7,088 bases of DNA. Source: Acidimicrobiaceae bacterium (lineage in GTDB: Bacteria; Actinomycetota; Acidimicrobiia; Acidimicrobiales; Palsa-688). Numbering within the stretch: the stretch's first letter is position 1; each line of letters begins with the position of its first letter. The stretch spans positions 1,242 to 8,329 of the forward strand of contig PMHU01000117.1 of assembly GCA_003156795.1 (NCBI GenBank), given 5' to 3'. Shown in pieces: positions 1 through 6,178 of the stretch. The position numbers were made by a program, and so were the translations under genes. The notes beneath the pieces were generated by a model. The model ran no database searches. It had not been told where the DNA came from and worked only from the letters and a program-made list of their open reading frames with translations.

Positions 1-141
1 CGTTTGGCGAAGCTGGCCAAGGCCGCCGAGATGGGGGTGCCCGTGGTCGACGAAGCCGGCTTCGGCCGCCTCTTGGAGACCGGCGAGGTGCCTTCGAACG
101 GCGTTGGTGGGTCGCCCCGCGGTGGGGAGGGATCCCCGTGA
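1..141 (+). CDS. ligA: NAD-dependent DNA ligase LigA, C-terminal BRCT end (5' partial)
   Basis: Frame 1 is open from the window edge to a TGA at 139-141, giving the last 46 residues of a protein. The segment reads KLAKAAEMGVPVVDEAGF followed by GRLLETGE. This is the typical end of the BRCT domain of bacterial LigA: a basic/Ala helix, then GVPV(V/L)DEAGF, then a final LLE helix. It is followed by a Gly/Ser/Pro-rich tail of about 20 residues with no recognisable fold. LigA seals nicks in DNA using NAD+; the BRCT domain helps DNA binding. Catalytic domains lie outside the window. In many actinobacteria ligA lies a few genes upstream of gatC-gatA, as here, which supports the call. Another BRCT-containing protein is possible because only the tail is visible. 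Confidence 0.75.
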   Translation, partial: RLAKLAKAAEMGVPVVDEAGFGRLLETGEVPSNGVGGSPRGGEGSP

Positions 142-161
142 AGGAGACCGGGTCGCAGTAG
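138..161 (+). other. 7-codon minigene or upstream start in frame with the kinase
   Basis: A GTG at 138-140 overlaps the ligA stop codon (GTGA, 138-141). It is preceded by a strong purine-rich ribosome binding sequence, GGGGAGGGA at 124-132, ending 5 bases before it. The frame encodes GTG AAG GAG ACC GGG TCG CAG and then TAG at 159-161. It is in frame with the kinase start at 171, eleven codons downstream, and the amber codon is the only stop between them. The junction resembles the coupled GTGA junctions at gatC/gatA and gatA/gatB. It could be a reinitiation leader, an amber-interrupted former start of the kinase gene, or chance. Confidence 0.3.
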
Positions 162-164
162 CCT
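159..164 (+). promoter_or_regulatory. Candidate -10 element (TAGCCT) for leaderless kinase mRNA
   Basis: TAGCCT fits the TANNNT core of actinobacterial housekeeping -10 elements and ends 6 bases before the GTG at 171, so transcription would begin at or next to the start codon. No Shine-Dalgarno sequence lies 5-10 bases upstream of that GTG; the nearest, AAGGAG at 141-146, is 24 bases away. I see no good -35 hexamer (GTGAAG at 138-143 is a weak match). The call rests on spacing and on the same arrangement at other starts in this window. Confidence 0.4.
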
Positions 165-170
165 TTTTTC

Positions 171-2177
171 GTGGCGACATCGCGCATCGCCGAGTCGGTG
201 GGGCGCGTCCTGGGTGACCGCTATCGCCTGACGCGCCCCCTGGGCATGGGGGCGTCGGCGCACGTCTACGTGGCCGAAGACGTTACCTTGCGCCGAAGGG
301 TCGCCATCAAGGTCCTCCACCCGGCCCTCGCCGCCGACGAGGGATTCCTGCGAAGGTTCCGCGCCGAGGCGCAAGTGGTGGCCAGCTTGCGACATCCGAA
401 CATCCTCACCGTCTACGACTGGGGCGAGGACGGTGGCTCCCCCTACCTCGTGATGGAGTTGCTGGAAGGCGGCAGCCTCCGGGCTCTACTCGACCGGGGC
501 GTGTTGATGTCGCCGCAGCAGGCCGCGGTCGTGGGCGCCGACGCGGCGCGGGCCCTCGACTACGCCCATCGTCGCGGTCTCGTCCATCGCGACATCAAGC
601 CCGCCAACCTCATTTTCGACGAGGAGGGCCGCGTCACTGTGGCCGACTTCGGCCTGGCCCGAGCCCTGGCCGAAGCCACGTGGACCGAGCCGGCCGGGGC
701 GGTGGTCGGCACCGCCCGGTACGCGGCGCCGGAGCAGGTGCGGGGCGAGAAGCTGGACAGCCGCGCCGACGTGTACTCGCTCGCGCTCCTGCTGGTCGAA
801 GCGACGACCGGAACGGTGCCGTTCGCCTCTGACACCACCCTGGGGACGCTCATGGGCCGCCTCGAGCGCCCTCTCGAAGTGCCAGAAGCGGCCGGCCCCC
901 TCGGCCCGGCGCTCGAAGCGGCTGGCACGGTCGATCCATCTTCTCGCCTCGACGCCGCCGCTTTCGCCCACGCCCTCGACCGGATCGCGTCCAAGTTGCC
1001 GGTCCCCGCCCCGCTTCCTCTATTCGGCCCGATGCACACCGGCCGAGTCGAACGAGACGTAGTCAGCCCCACCGAGTTCCCAGGTCGACCCCGTCTCTTC
1101 GACGTTGAGCAGGTCGAGTCGGACGACCTCGCTCTATCTTTTCCTAGTCGGACGCAGCCCATCGAAGGACGCGGCCAGCGAGCGGCTACGACGGCCGACT
1201 GGGACGGGCCGGAGCCGGCGTCGCCTCTTGAGGCGCGTCCTGCTCGTCCCGACGACTCCCGCCCGGCCGCTGTCCGCCCCGGCCGACGGCGCCGGCTGCT
1301 CGCCCTCGTGGTGGCCGCCATCCTGTTGCTCGGTGGCGGCGGGGCGGCCGCGGTTGCGGTCGTGGCCACCGGGGTCTTCGTCCCGTCGTACGCGGTTCCC
1401 CGACTCATCGGCGACACCGAGTCCGCAGCTCAAGCTGCACTTCGACCGCTCCACCTTCATCTGCAGGTCGGAAGCTCCCACTACGCCGGCCAGGAGGCCG
1501 GTACCGTCATCGCCCAGAGCCCCGGGAGCGGACGGCTCAAGCGAGGCCGCTCGGTGTCGGTGGTGTTGTCGCGGGGGCCCCAACCCGTGCCCGTCCCTGA
1601 CGACCTGGCCGGGCTCACCCAGGCCGCCGCGGTTTCGGTGCTCCAGACGCTGGGGCTGAAGCTGGGCTCGGTCGGCCACGGGTTCAGCACGACGGTCCCC
1701 GCCGGTGACGTGATCAGCAGCTCGCCGGACCAGGGGACCCTACTCCCCGGCCTGGCCGTCTCGATAACGCTCTCCTTGGGGCCGCCGACCGTCGCCGTGC
1801 CCGCGCTCGGCCCGGCCGGCTCGGCGTCCTTCGGGGCGGCCAAGGCGGCTCTGGCTGCCGTCAACTTGGCCGCCGCCGAAGTGGTTCAGTGGAGCGACAC
1901 CGTTCCCAAAGGTCACGTGATGGGAACCGTGCCACCGTCAGGCACGACCGTAAAAGCCGGCTCTCAGGTGACGATCGAAATATCCAAGGGTCCGCACTTG
2001 GTGCCCGTCCCGTCCGTGGCGGGAGACTCGGTCAACGCGGCGGACGCCGTCCTCACGGCCCTGGGTTTCACCGTCAGCGGCGTGACCGGCAATCCCGCGT
2101 CCACGGTCATCGGCACAGACCCCCAAAGTGGGACACCGCTACATTTCAACGCACCTGTACAAATCATCACCGGTTGA
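171..2177 (+). CDS. Transmembrane Ser/Thr protein kinase with four PASTA repeats (PknB/StkP type)
   Basis: The product is a 668-residue eukaryotic-type Ser/Thr kinase. The cytoplasmic kinase domain (about residues 18-275) is complete: Gly loop LGMGASAHV (24-32), VAIK with Lys47, alpha-C Glu66, HRDIKPAN (139-146, catalytic Asp141), DFG (159-161) and APE (186-188). Thr170 and Thr172 in the activation loop sit near the autophosphorylated threonines of mycobacterial PknB. A linker rich in Pro, Arg and Asp (about 280-371) leads to the basic stop RRRR (372-375) and one membrane helix (376-404). Four extracellular PASTA repeats follow (about 408-470, 471-538, 539-608, 609-668), three of them closed by an (S/L)(R/L/K)GP motif. 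In this family PASTA domains bind peptidoglycan fragments or lipid II and control growth and division. Length is usual for the family. The GTG start at 171 is the first possible after the in-frame TAG at 159-161; GTG 198 is a less likely alternative. Actinobacteria carry several paralogues, so no symbol is assigned. Confidence 0.95.
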   Translation: MATSRIAESVGRVLGDRYRLTRPLGMGASAHVYVAEDVTLRRRVAIKVLHPALAADEGFLRRFRAEAQVVASLRHPNILTVYDWGEDGGSPYLVMELLEGGSLRALLDRGVLMSPQQAAVVGADAARALDYAHRRGLVHRDIKPANLIFDEEGRVTVADFGLARALAEATWTEPAGAVVGTARYAAPEQVRGEKLDSRADVYSLALLLVEATTGTVPFASDTTLGTLMGRLERPLEVPEAAGPLGPALEAAGTVDPSSRLDAAAFAHALDRIASKLPVPAPLPLFGPMHTGRVERDVVSPTEFPGRPRLFDVEQVESDDLALSFPSRTQPIEGRGQRAATTADWDGPEPASPLEARPARPDDSRPAAVRPGRRRRLLALVVAAILLLGGGGAAAVAVVATGVFVPSYAVPRLIGDTESAAQAALRPLHLHLQVGSSHYAGQEAGTVIAQSPGSGRLKRGRSVSVVLSRGPQPVPVPDDLAGLTQAAAVSVLQTLGLKLGSVGHGFSTTVPAGDVISSSPDQGTLLPGLAVSITLSLGPPTVAVPALGPAGSASFGAAKAALAAVNLAAAEVVQWSDTVPKGHVMGTVPPSGTTVKAGSQVTIEISKGPHLVPVPSVAGDSVNAADAVLTALGFTVSGVTGNPASTVIGTDPQSGTPLHFNAPVQIITG

Positions 2178-2223
2178 GAGCCCGCTAAGCGCTGAAAATC
2201 GAGGCGTGCGACGCACCGGGCTC
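2178..2223 (+). repeat. Inverted repeat directly after the kinase stop codon
   Basis: A perfect 7-bp inverted repeat (GAGCCCG at 2178-2184, CGGGCTC at 2217-2223) starts at the base after the kinase TGA. Its 32-base loop holds a small hairpin (GCGT at 2204-2207 with ACGC at 2211-2214) and the palindrome AGCGCT at 2188-2193. In RNA it would form the first stem of a structured 3' UTR ahead of the terminator hairpin. No T run follows it, so it is probably not a terminator by itself. Function unknown. Confidence 0.35.
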
Positions 2224-2258
2224 ACGTCCGATCGCCTAAATCGAGCTGTACCTTCGAG

Positions 2259-2331
2259 GGCCGAGGTGGACGGCGTGCTCGAAGCCGCGATCCCCAGCCG
2301 CGGCTGGTGCCGCCGCCCACCTCGGCCTTTT
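2259..2331 (+). terminator. Long GC-rich intrinsic terminator for the kinase transcript
   Basis: GGCCGAGGTGG (2259-2269) pairs perfectly over 11 bp with CCACCTCGGCC (2317-2327), followed at once by TTTT (2328-2331). After one mismatch the stem continues (CGGCG at 2271-2275 with CGCCG at 2311-2315). An inner hairpin is made of AGCCGCG (2283-2289) and CGCGGCT (2299-2305) around a 9-base loop. It lies between convergent genes. The T run is on the plus strand only, so it should stop kinase transcription; on the other strand it lies just past the SCP2 gene stop and could act as a T-less barrier. Confidence 0.75.
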
Positions 2332-2355
2332 GGCTGATAGCGCCGGGCGGCCGTT

Positions 2356-2805
2356 TCAGGCGGTCATGGCTTGTATCCGCTTCACCATTTCTACGGCGAG
2401 CGGGTCCGAAGCGCTGTTCGCGCCGACGGTCTGCAAAGCGAGCATCTTGGTGATGTCCCCATCGACTTTGATCCTTCCTCCGAGGAAGGCGTTCATCGCC
2501 GCTTGTGCGTCACCGTCAACGAGTATGGATTTGGCGGTGGCGTAGCTGAGTGTGACCGTGAGGTCGGGCGACTCCAAGTGACCCGGCTCGACTTCGAGCC
2601 GACCAGACGAAGTGTCCACGTGGGCGTGGATAACTCCATCACCGAACGGGACCTCGTTGACCACCTGGTTCATTCTCACGCTCACGGCTATCTCGGGAAT
2701 CTGGTCCTTGTACTCCTCGCGGATCCTTCGACTCTCGTCCACCCACTCGTCGCTCAGGAAGGGGTATTGGTTCACCGTGACGGCCCCCGCTTTCTTTCTA
2801 GGCAT
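2356..2805 (-). CDS. SCP2 sterol-carrier-domain protein
   Basis: The product is a 149-residue, probably cytoplasmic protein. The N-terminus (MPRKKAGAVTVNQYPFLSDE and a charged helix to about residue 35) precedes a single SCP2-like domain (about 37-148). The domain shows the expected pattern: beta strands IAVSVRMNQVVNEVPF and VIHAHVDTSSGRLEVEPG, then SPDLTVTLSYATAKSILVDGD, a helix with AAMNAFLGGRIKVDGD, and a terminal helix. The 'D-hydrophobic-T-hydrophobic' strand and the 'G-hydrophobic-hydrophobic-K-V-x-G-D' turn are family hallmarks. SCP2 folds bind lipids or acyl-CoA in a hydrophobic pocket; the ligand here cannot be told from sequence. There is no signal peptide or membrane helix. The ATG at 2805 directly follows an in-frame TGA, so no earlier start is possible. 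No Shine-Dalgarno is evident; GTG at 2775 (residue 11), preceded by a G-rich stretch, is an alternative. It is monocistronic, convergent with the kinase and divergent from gatC. Confidence 0.85.
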   Translation of the reverse strand: MPRKKAGAVTVNQYPFLSDEWVDESRRIREEYKDQIPEIAVSVRMNQVVNEVPFGDGVIHAHVDTSSGRLEVEPGHLESPDLTVTLSYATAKSILVDGDAQAAMNAFLGGRIKVDGDITKMLALQTVGANSASDPLAVEMVKRIQAMTA

Positions 2806-2820
2806 TCATCAACCGAGGCG

Positions 2821-2826
2821 AACATA
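2821..2826 (-). promoter_or_regulatory. Candidate -10 element (TATGTT) for the SCP2-domain gene
   Basis: On the minus strand TATGTT matches TANNNT and ends 15 bases before the ATG at 2805. A start about 7 bases after it would give a leader of about 8 bases, too short for a normal ribosome binding site, in line with the absence of one. No clear -35 is visible. Confidence 0.3.
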
Positions 2827-2848
2827 TCGGCTGAAAGGTAGCGCGGCG

Positions 2849-2861
2849 CTCTCTAGGAGAG
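2849..2861. repeat. Short dyad between the SCP2 and gatC promoters
   Basis: CTCTC (2849-2853) and GAGAG (2857-2861) form perfect 5-bp arms around TAG, in the middle of the divergent intergenic region. The size and place suit a regulator binding site, but short dyads of this kind arise by chance and nothing else supports it. Confidence 0.2.
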
Positions 2862-2896
2862 GGCACTATCCGGCCGGCCCGCCGAAACGACCCGCC

Positions 2897-2902
2897 TAGC
2901 AT
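2897..2902 (+). promoter_or_regulatory. Candidate -10 element (TAGCAT) for the gatCAB operon
   Basis: TAGCAT fits TANNNT and ends 7 bases before the ATG at 2910, so the transcript would start at or next to that codon. Its last two bases are part of the earlier ATG at 2901, so if this is the promoter the 2901 codon is not transcribed. There is no Shine-Dalgarno before either ATG. The -35 region (around 2874-2879) is only GC-rich. Confidence 0.4.
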
Positions 2903-2909
2903 GAGCGCC

Positions 2910-3212
2910 ATGGCTGCCCGTATTTCGACCGGCGACGTCGCCCACGTGGCCCGCCTGGCCCGGCTGGAGCTCACCCCTGACGAGCTAGAGCGCTTCACCG
3001 AGCAACTCGGAGCCGTGCTCGAGCACGCCCGTGACGTAGAGGCCCTCGACACCGAGGGGGTCCCTCCGACGGCCCACCCCCTTCCCCTCGTCAACGTTCT
3101 TCGCGACGACGTCGTGAGACCCAGCCTCGACCGAGCTGAAGTGCTGGCGGCAGCTCCGGCCGTCGAGGCGAACCGTTTTCGGGTGCCGAGGATCCTGGGA
3201 GACGCGCCGTGA
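2910..3212 (+). CDS. gatC: Aspartyl/glutamyl-tRNA amidotransferase subunit C
   Basis: The product is a 100-residue GatC, the small subunit that wraps around GatA and stabilises the GatA-GatB complex. The diagnostic N-terminal helix VAHVARLARLELTPDELERF is present (residues 10-29), as is the C-terminal segment LPLVNVLRDDVVRPSL (58-73). Length is normal for the family. Two ATGs are possible, 2901 and 2910; I chose 2910 because the protein then begins MAARIS, like typical GatC N-termini, and because of the -10-like TAGCAT just upstream. Using 2901 adds three residues. The TGA (3210-3212) overlaps the gatA GTG by 4 bases, indicating translational coupling. First gene of the operon gatC-gatA-gatB. 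Confidence 0.93.
   Translation: MAARISTGDVAHVARLARLELTPDELERFTEQLGAVLEHARDVEALDTEGVPPTAHPLPLVNVLRDDVVRPSLDRAEVLAAAPAVEANRFRVPRILGDAP
3197..3201 (+). promoter_or_regulatory. Ribosome binding site of gatA
   Basis: GGGAG lies 7 bases before the GTG at 3209, inside the end of gatC. It supports the GTG that overlaps the gatC stop and contrasts with gatC itself, which has no such site. Confidence 0.65.
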
Positions 3213-4720
3213 CCGGGGTATCAGATACCCCGGGACCCCTCGCCTCTGCGCATGCCATCGCGGCCGGCGTGCGGGCGGGAACCTTCCGGGCCCGGGAGGT
3301 ATTGGAGGAGCACTTGGCTCGGGTCGAGGCGCTCGAGGAGGACGTGCACGCGTTCAACCTCGTCCTCGCCGACTCAGCCCGAATGGCTGCGGACGCTGTT
3401 GACGCGGATGTCGCCGCCGGGCATGACCTCGGTCCTCTGGCCGGTGTCCCTGTGGCGCTCAAGGACAACCTGTGCACCCGGGGCGTTCCGACGACGTGCT
3501 CCTCGCTGATCCTCGGTTCGTGGAAGCCGCCTTACGATGCCACCGTCGTGCAGCGCTTGGCCTCCGCCGGAGCGGTAGTCGTGGGCAAGACCAACTTGGA
3601 CGAGTTCGCCATGGGATCCTCGACGGAGAACTCGGCTTTCGGGGCCACCAGGAATCCCCACGACTTGACCCGGGTACCGGGCGGGTCCTCTGGAGGCAGC
3701 GCAGCTGCGGTGGCCGCCGCATTCGCGGCGGTCGCCCTCGGTTCTGATACCGGTGGCTCGATCCGCCAGCCCGCGTCGCTGTGCGGCGTGGTCGGAGCCA
3801 AGCCGACGTACGGCCTCGTCTCGCGCTATGGCCTGATCGCTTTTGCCAGCTCCCTCGACCAGATCGGGCCGTTGGCCCGCTCGGTGCGAGACGCGGCCCT
3901 TCTCCTCGACTCCATATCGGGCCCAGATCCCGCCGACTCCACTTGCCTCCAGGACGATCCGCCGAGCGCGTCCGCCCGTCTGGAGGGCGGAGTGGAAGGC
4001 CTGCGGGTGGGATTGGTCCGCGAACTTGCCGGTGCGGAGGGAATCTCACCCGACGTCGTGGCCTGCACCCGAGACGCGGCCGAGGCGCTCTCAGGCCTGG
4101 GCGCGAAGGTGGACGAAGTGAGCCTGCCAGCGGCCGTGTACGGGCTGTCCGCCTACTACATCATCGCCCCGGCCGAGGCGTCGTCCAACCTGGCTCGCTA
4201 CGACGGCGTCCGTTACGGGATGCGGGCCGCCAACCACGGCACGGACGCCGCAGACATCACCGAGATGTACCTTCGCACCCGCTCCGCCGGCTTCGGTGCG
4301 GAGGTAAAAAGACGGATCATGCTCGGCACCTACGCACTCTCCGCCGGGTACTACGACGCGTACTACGGCCAGGCCCAGCGGGTCCGTACCCTCATCATCC
4401 GGGACTTCGAGGCCGCCTACGAGACGTTCGACGTGCTTCTGGCTCCAACCGCTCCGGGCACAGCATTCGAGTTGGGGGCCAAGACGGCGGACCCGCTCAC
4501 CATGTACCTCAACGACGTGTGCACCATTCCGTCCAACCTGGCCGGCCATCCGGCCATCAGTGTTCCGTTCGGCGTCGGCGACGACGGACTGCCGGTCGGG
4601 GTGCAAGTCCTGGCGCCAGCTCTGGGCGAGACGGTCATGTTCCAAGTCGCGGCTGCCCTCGAAGCGGCCGCACCGCCGGTTGCCTTGCCCTCGATTCTGT
4701 CCGCAGGGAGGACCGGGTGA
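3209..4720 (+). CDS. gatA: Asp-tRNA(Asn)/Glu-tRNA(Gln) amidotransferase subunit A
   Basis: The product is a 503-residue amidase-signature protein, the GatCAB subunit that hydrolyses glutamine and supplies ammonia through a tunnel to GatB. The Ser-cisSer-Lys triad is complete: Lys85 in VALKDN, cis-Ser160 in PGGSSGGS and nucleophile Ser184 in GSDTGGSIRQPA, the same spacing as Lys79/Ser154/Ser178 of Staphylococcus aureus GatA. Other family marks are GKTNLDEFAMGSSTENSAFG (126-145), GVVGAKPTYG (193-202) and a C-terminal part with MYLNDVCTIPSNLAGHPAIS, which ends the active-site cleft. The start is GTG 3209, overlapping the gatC stop by 4 bases and preceded by GGGAG. Codons 2-9 lie in a perfect palindrome (3213-3233). 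The stop overlaps the gatB GTG by 4 bases. No defects seen. Confidence 0.97.
   Translation: MTGVSDTPGPLASAHAIAAGVRAGTFRAREVLEEHLARVEALEEDVHAFNLVLADSARMAADAVDADVAAGHDLGPLAGVPVALKDNLCTRGVPTTCSSLILGSWKPPYDATVVQRLASAGAVVVGKTNLDEFAMGSSTENSAFGATRNPHDLTRVPGGSSGGSAAAVAAAFAAVALGSDTGGSIRQPASLCGVVGAKPTYGLVSRYGLIAFASSLDQIGPLARSVRDAALLLDSISGPDPADSTCLQDDPPSASARLEGGVEGLRVGLVRELAGAEGISPDVVACTRDAAEALSGLGAKVDEVSLPAAVYGLSAYYIIAPAEASSNLARYDGVRYGMRAANHGTDAADITEMYLRTRSAGFGAEVKRRIMLGTYALSAGYYDAYYGQAQRVRTLIIRDFEAAYETFDVLLAPTAPGTAFELGAKTADPLTMYLNDVCTIPSNLAGHPAISVPFGVGDDGLPVGVQVLAPALGETVMFQVAAALEAAAPPVALPSILSAGRTG
3213..3233 (+). repeat. Perfect palindrome over the first codons of gatA
   Basis: CCGGGGTAT (3213-3221), spacer CAG, ATACCCCGG (3225-3233): 9-bp arms with no mismatch, starting two bases after the gatA GTG. 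In mRNA it would make a strong hairpin with a 3-base loop right behind the start codon; in DNA it is a symmetric site. It encodes part of the variable N-terminus (residues 2-9), so protein sequence does not obviously require it. Role unknown. Confidence 0.5.
4705..4711 (+). promoter_or_regulatory. Ribosome binding site of gatB
   Basis: AGGGAGG ends 5 bases before GTG 4717 and 11 bases before the alternative GTG 4723. The spacing and the 4-base overlap with the gatA stop favour 4717. Confidence 0.65.
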
Positions 4721-6156
4721 CGGTGACCACAACCGATTGGGAAACGGTCATCGGCTTGGAAGTGCACGCCGAGCTGCGCACCGAGACCAAGCTGTTCTGC
4801 TGCTGCCGCAACAGCTTCGGCGAGGAGCCCAATGTCAACGTGTGCCCGGTGTGCCTGGGACTGCCCGGCTCGCTGCCGGTCCTCAACCGAGTTGCTGTCG
4901 AGTACGCCATGAGGATCGGCACGGCGCTCCACTGCCGGGTCCAGTCGTCGATCTTTCACCGCAAGAACTACTTCTATCCGGACATGCCGAAGGACTACCA
5001 GATCAGCCAGTACGACATCCCGATCAATGCGGAAGGATGGCTCGATCTGCCCGGAGGACGACGGGTGCAGATCGAGCGGGCCCACATGGAGGAGGACACG
5101 GGCAAGTCGACACACGTAGGTGGCGGAGGTCGCATCCACGAGGCCACTTACTCCCTGGTCGACTACAACCGGGCTGGCGTCCCGCTGGTCGAAATTGTCA
5201 GCGCCCCGGACATGCGCAGCGCCGAAGAAGCCCGCGCTTACGTCGACGAGCTGAGGTCCATTCTGGTGGCGACGGGCGCGTCCGACGGGAAGATGGAGGA
5301 GGGGTCGCTGCGGGTCGACGCCAACGTCTCGGTGCGCGCCAAAGGCGACGGCCAGTTCGGTACCCGCTGCGAGATCAAGAACATGAACTCGTTGAGGTCG
5401 CTCGGTCGCGCCATCGAGTATGAAGCCGAGCGCCAGGTGGCTCTCATCACCGACGGAGGTTCCGTGGCTCAGGAGACCCGCCACTGGGACGAGAGCGCCG
5501 GTCGCACGGGGACGATGCGTTCGAAGGAGGAGGCGTACGACTACCGGTACTTCCCCGAACCGGACTTGGTTCCGGTGGAACCGTCCGATGAGTGGATCGC
5601 TTCGGTGGCCGCCTCCCTTCCGCGCCTACCGGCCCAGCGGCGGTCCGAAATAGCCGCCGCCTCTGGGATGGGGGTCGAATCGGAGTCGGTGGTTACGGTC
5701 GTCCGCTTGGGTCTCGACGGGTACGTCGATGCCGTGATCGCGTCCGGCGCCGGCGAGCGAGGCACCGCCATCGCAGTTCGCCGCCTCGCCAATGAGGTGG
5801 CGGCCGAGATTGGATCGGCTGCTCACCTGACGGAGCCTGCGTTCTGCCGGCTGATCGCGATGGAAAGCGACGGATCGCTGACCACTGCGCAAGCGCGGAC
5901 CGTGCTCCGGGAACTGCTGGACAACGGCGGCGAGCCCGATGCCATCGCCGCCCGCCTCGGTTTCGAAGCGATGGAAGCCGGCGACCTCGAGGCCGTCGTG
6001 GATCAAGTGATCTCGGCGCATCCCGACGAGTGGTCCCGCTACGTCGCCGGCGAGGCCAAGCTGGCCGGATTCTTCATGAATCACATCAAGGCGGCGACGG
6101 AAGGAAAGGCGGACATGAAGGCGGCCTCGGCTCTCCTCCGGTCTCGCAGCGCGTAG
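4717..6156 (+). CDS. gatB: Asp-tRNA(Asn)/Glu-tRNA(Gln) amidotransferase subunit B
   Basis: The product is a 479-residue GatB, which phosphorylates the side-chain carboxylate of the misacylated Glu- or Asp-tRNA with ATP and amidates it. The cradle domain begins VIGLEVHAEL (11-20, with Glu15 and His17). Cys28, Cys30, Cys43 and Cys46 (LFCCC and CPVCLGLPG) form the zinc-binding type of GatB. HMEEDTGK (123-130) contains Glu125, and DYNRAGVPLVEI (from 149) follows. Further conserved parts are GTRCEIKNMNSLRSL and ETRHWDESAGRT with YDYRYFPEPDL. The tail (about 345-479) is the helical/YqeY-like tRNA-binding domain, ending GFFMNHIKAATEGKADMKAA, where many GatBs have GxxMKxTxGxA. The reading frame is open far upstream through gatA, but homology begins only after 4717; GTG 4717 overlaps the gatA stop (GTGA) and has a good ribosome binding site. 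GTG 4723 is a close alternative. Confidence 0.97.
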   Translation: MTVTTTDWETVIGLEVHAELRTETKLFCCCRNSFGEEPNVNVCPVCLGLPGSLPVLNRVAVEYAMRIGTALHCRVQSSIFHRKNYFYPDMPKDYQISQYDIPINAEGWLDLPGGRRVQIERAHMEEDTGKSTHVGGGGRIHEATYSLVDYNRAGVPLVEIVSAPDMRSAEEARAYVDELRSILVATGASDGKMEEGSLRVDANVSVRAKGDGQFGTRCEIKNMNSLRSLGRAIEYEAERQVALITDGGSVAQETRHWDESAGRTGTMRSKEEAYDYRYFPEPDLVPVEPSDEWIASVAASLPRLPAQRRSEIAAASGMGVESESVVTVVRLGLDGYVDAVIASGAGERGTAIAVRRLANEVAAEIGSAAHLTEPAFCRLIAMESDGSLTTAQARTVLRELLDNGGEPDAIAARLGFEAMEAGDLEAVVDQVISAHPDEWSRYVAGEAKLAGFFMNHIKAATEGKADMKAASALLRSRSA

Positions 6157-6178
6157 CCGAGGCGAGCGGGCCGGGCCT

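Noticed and set aside
141..146. AAGGAG as the ribosome binding site of the kinase.
   Set aside because: It is 24 bases from GTG 171, too far for normal initiation, and an in-frame TAG at 159-161 rules out an earlier start that would continue into the kinase.
560..1417. Minus-strand open frame of 285 residues inside the kinase gene.
   Set aside because: Low-complexity Arg/Ser/Ala/Thr-rich translation opposite the conserved kinase domain; no initiation signals or family motifs.
2371..2841. Plus-strand open frame of 156 residues opposite the SCP2-domain gene.
   Set aside because: The minus-strand product has a clear SCP2 pattern, the plus-strand one has none, and it would begin just past the kinase terminator without a promoter or ribosome binding site.
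3781..4716. The gatB frame stays open for about 310 codons upstream through gatA, which would give a 791-residue 'fusion'.
   Set aside because: The extension is Arg/Gly/Pro-rich, has no GatB homology and lies wholly within conserved gatA codons. GTG 4717 with its ribosome binding site is the proper start; the open frame is a high-GC effect.
4417..5484. Minus-strand open frame of 355 residues across the gatA/gatB junction.
   Set aside because: It is antisense to strongly conserved catalytic coding sequence, with a composition typical of mirrored high-GC codons and no recognisable domain.
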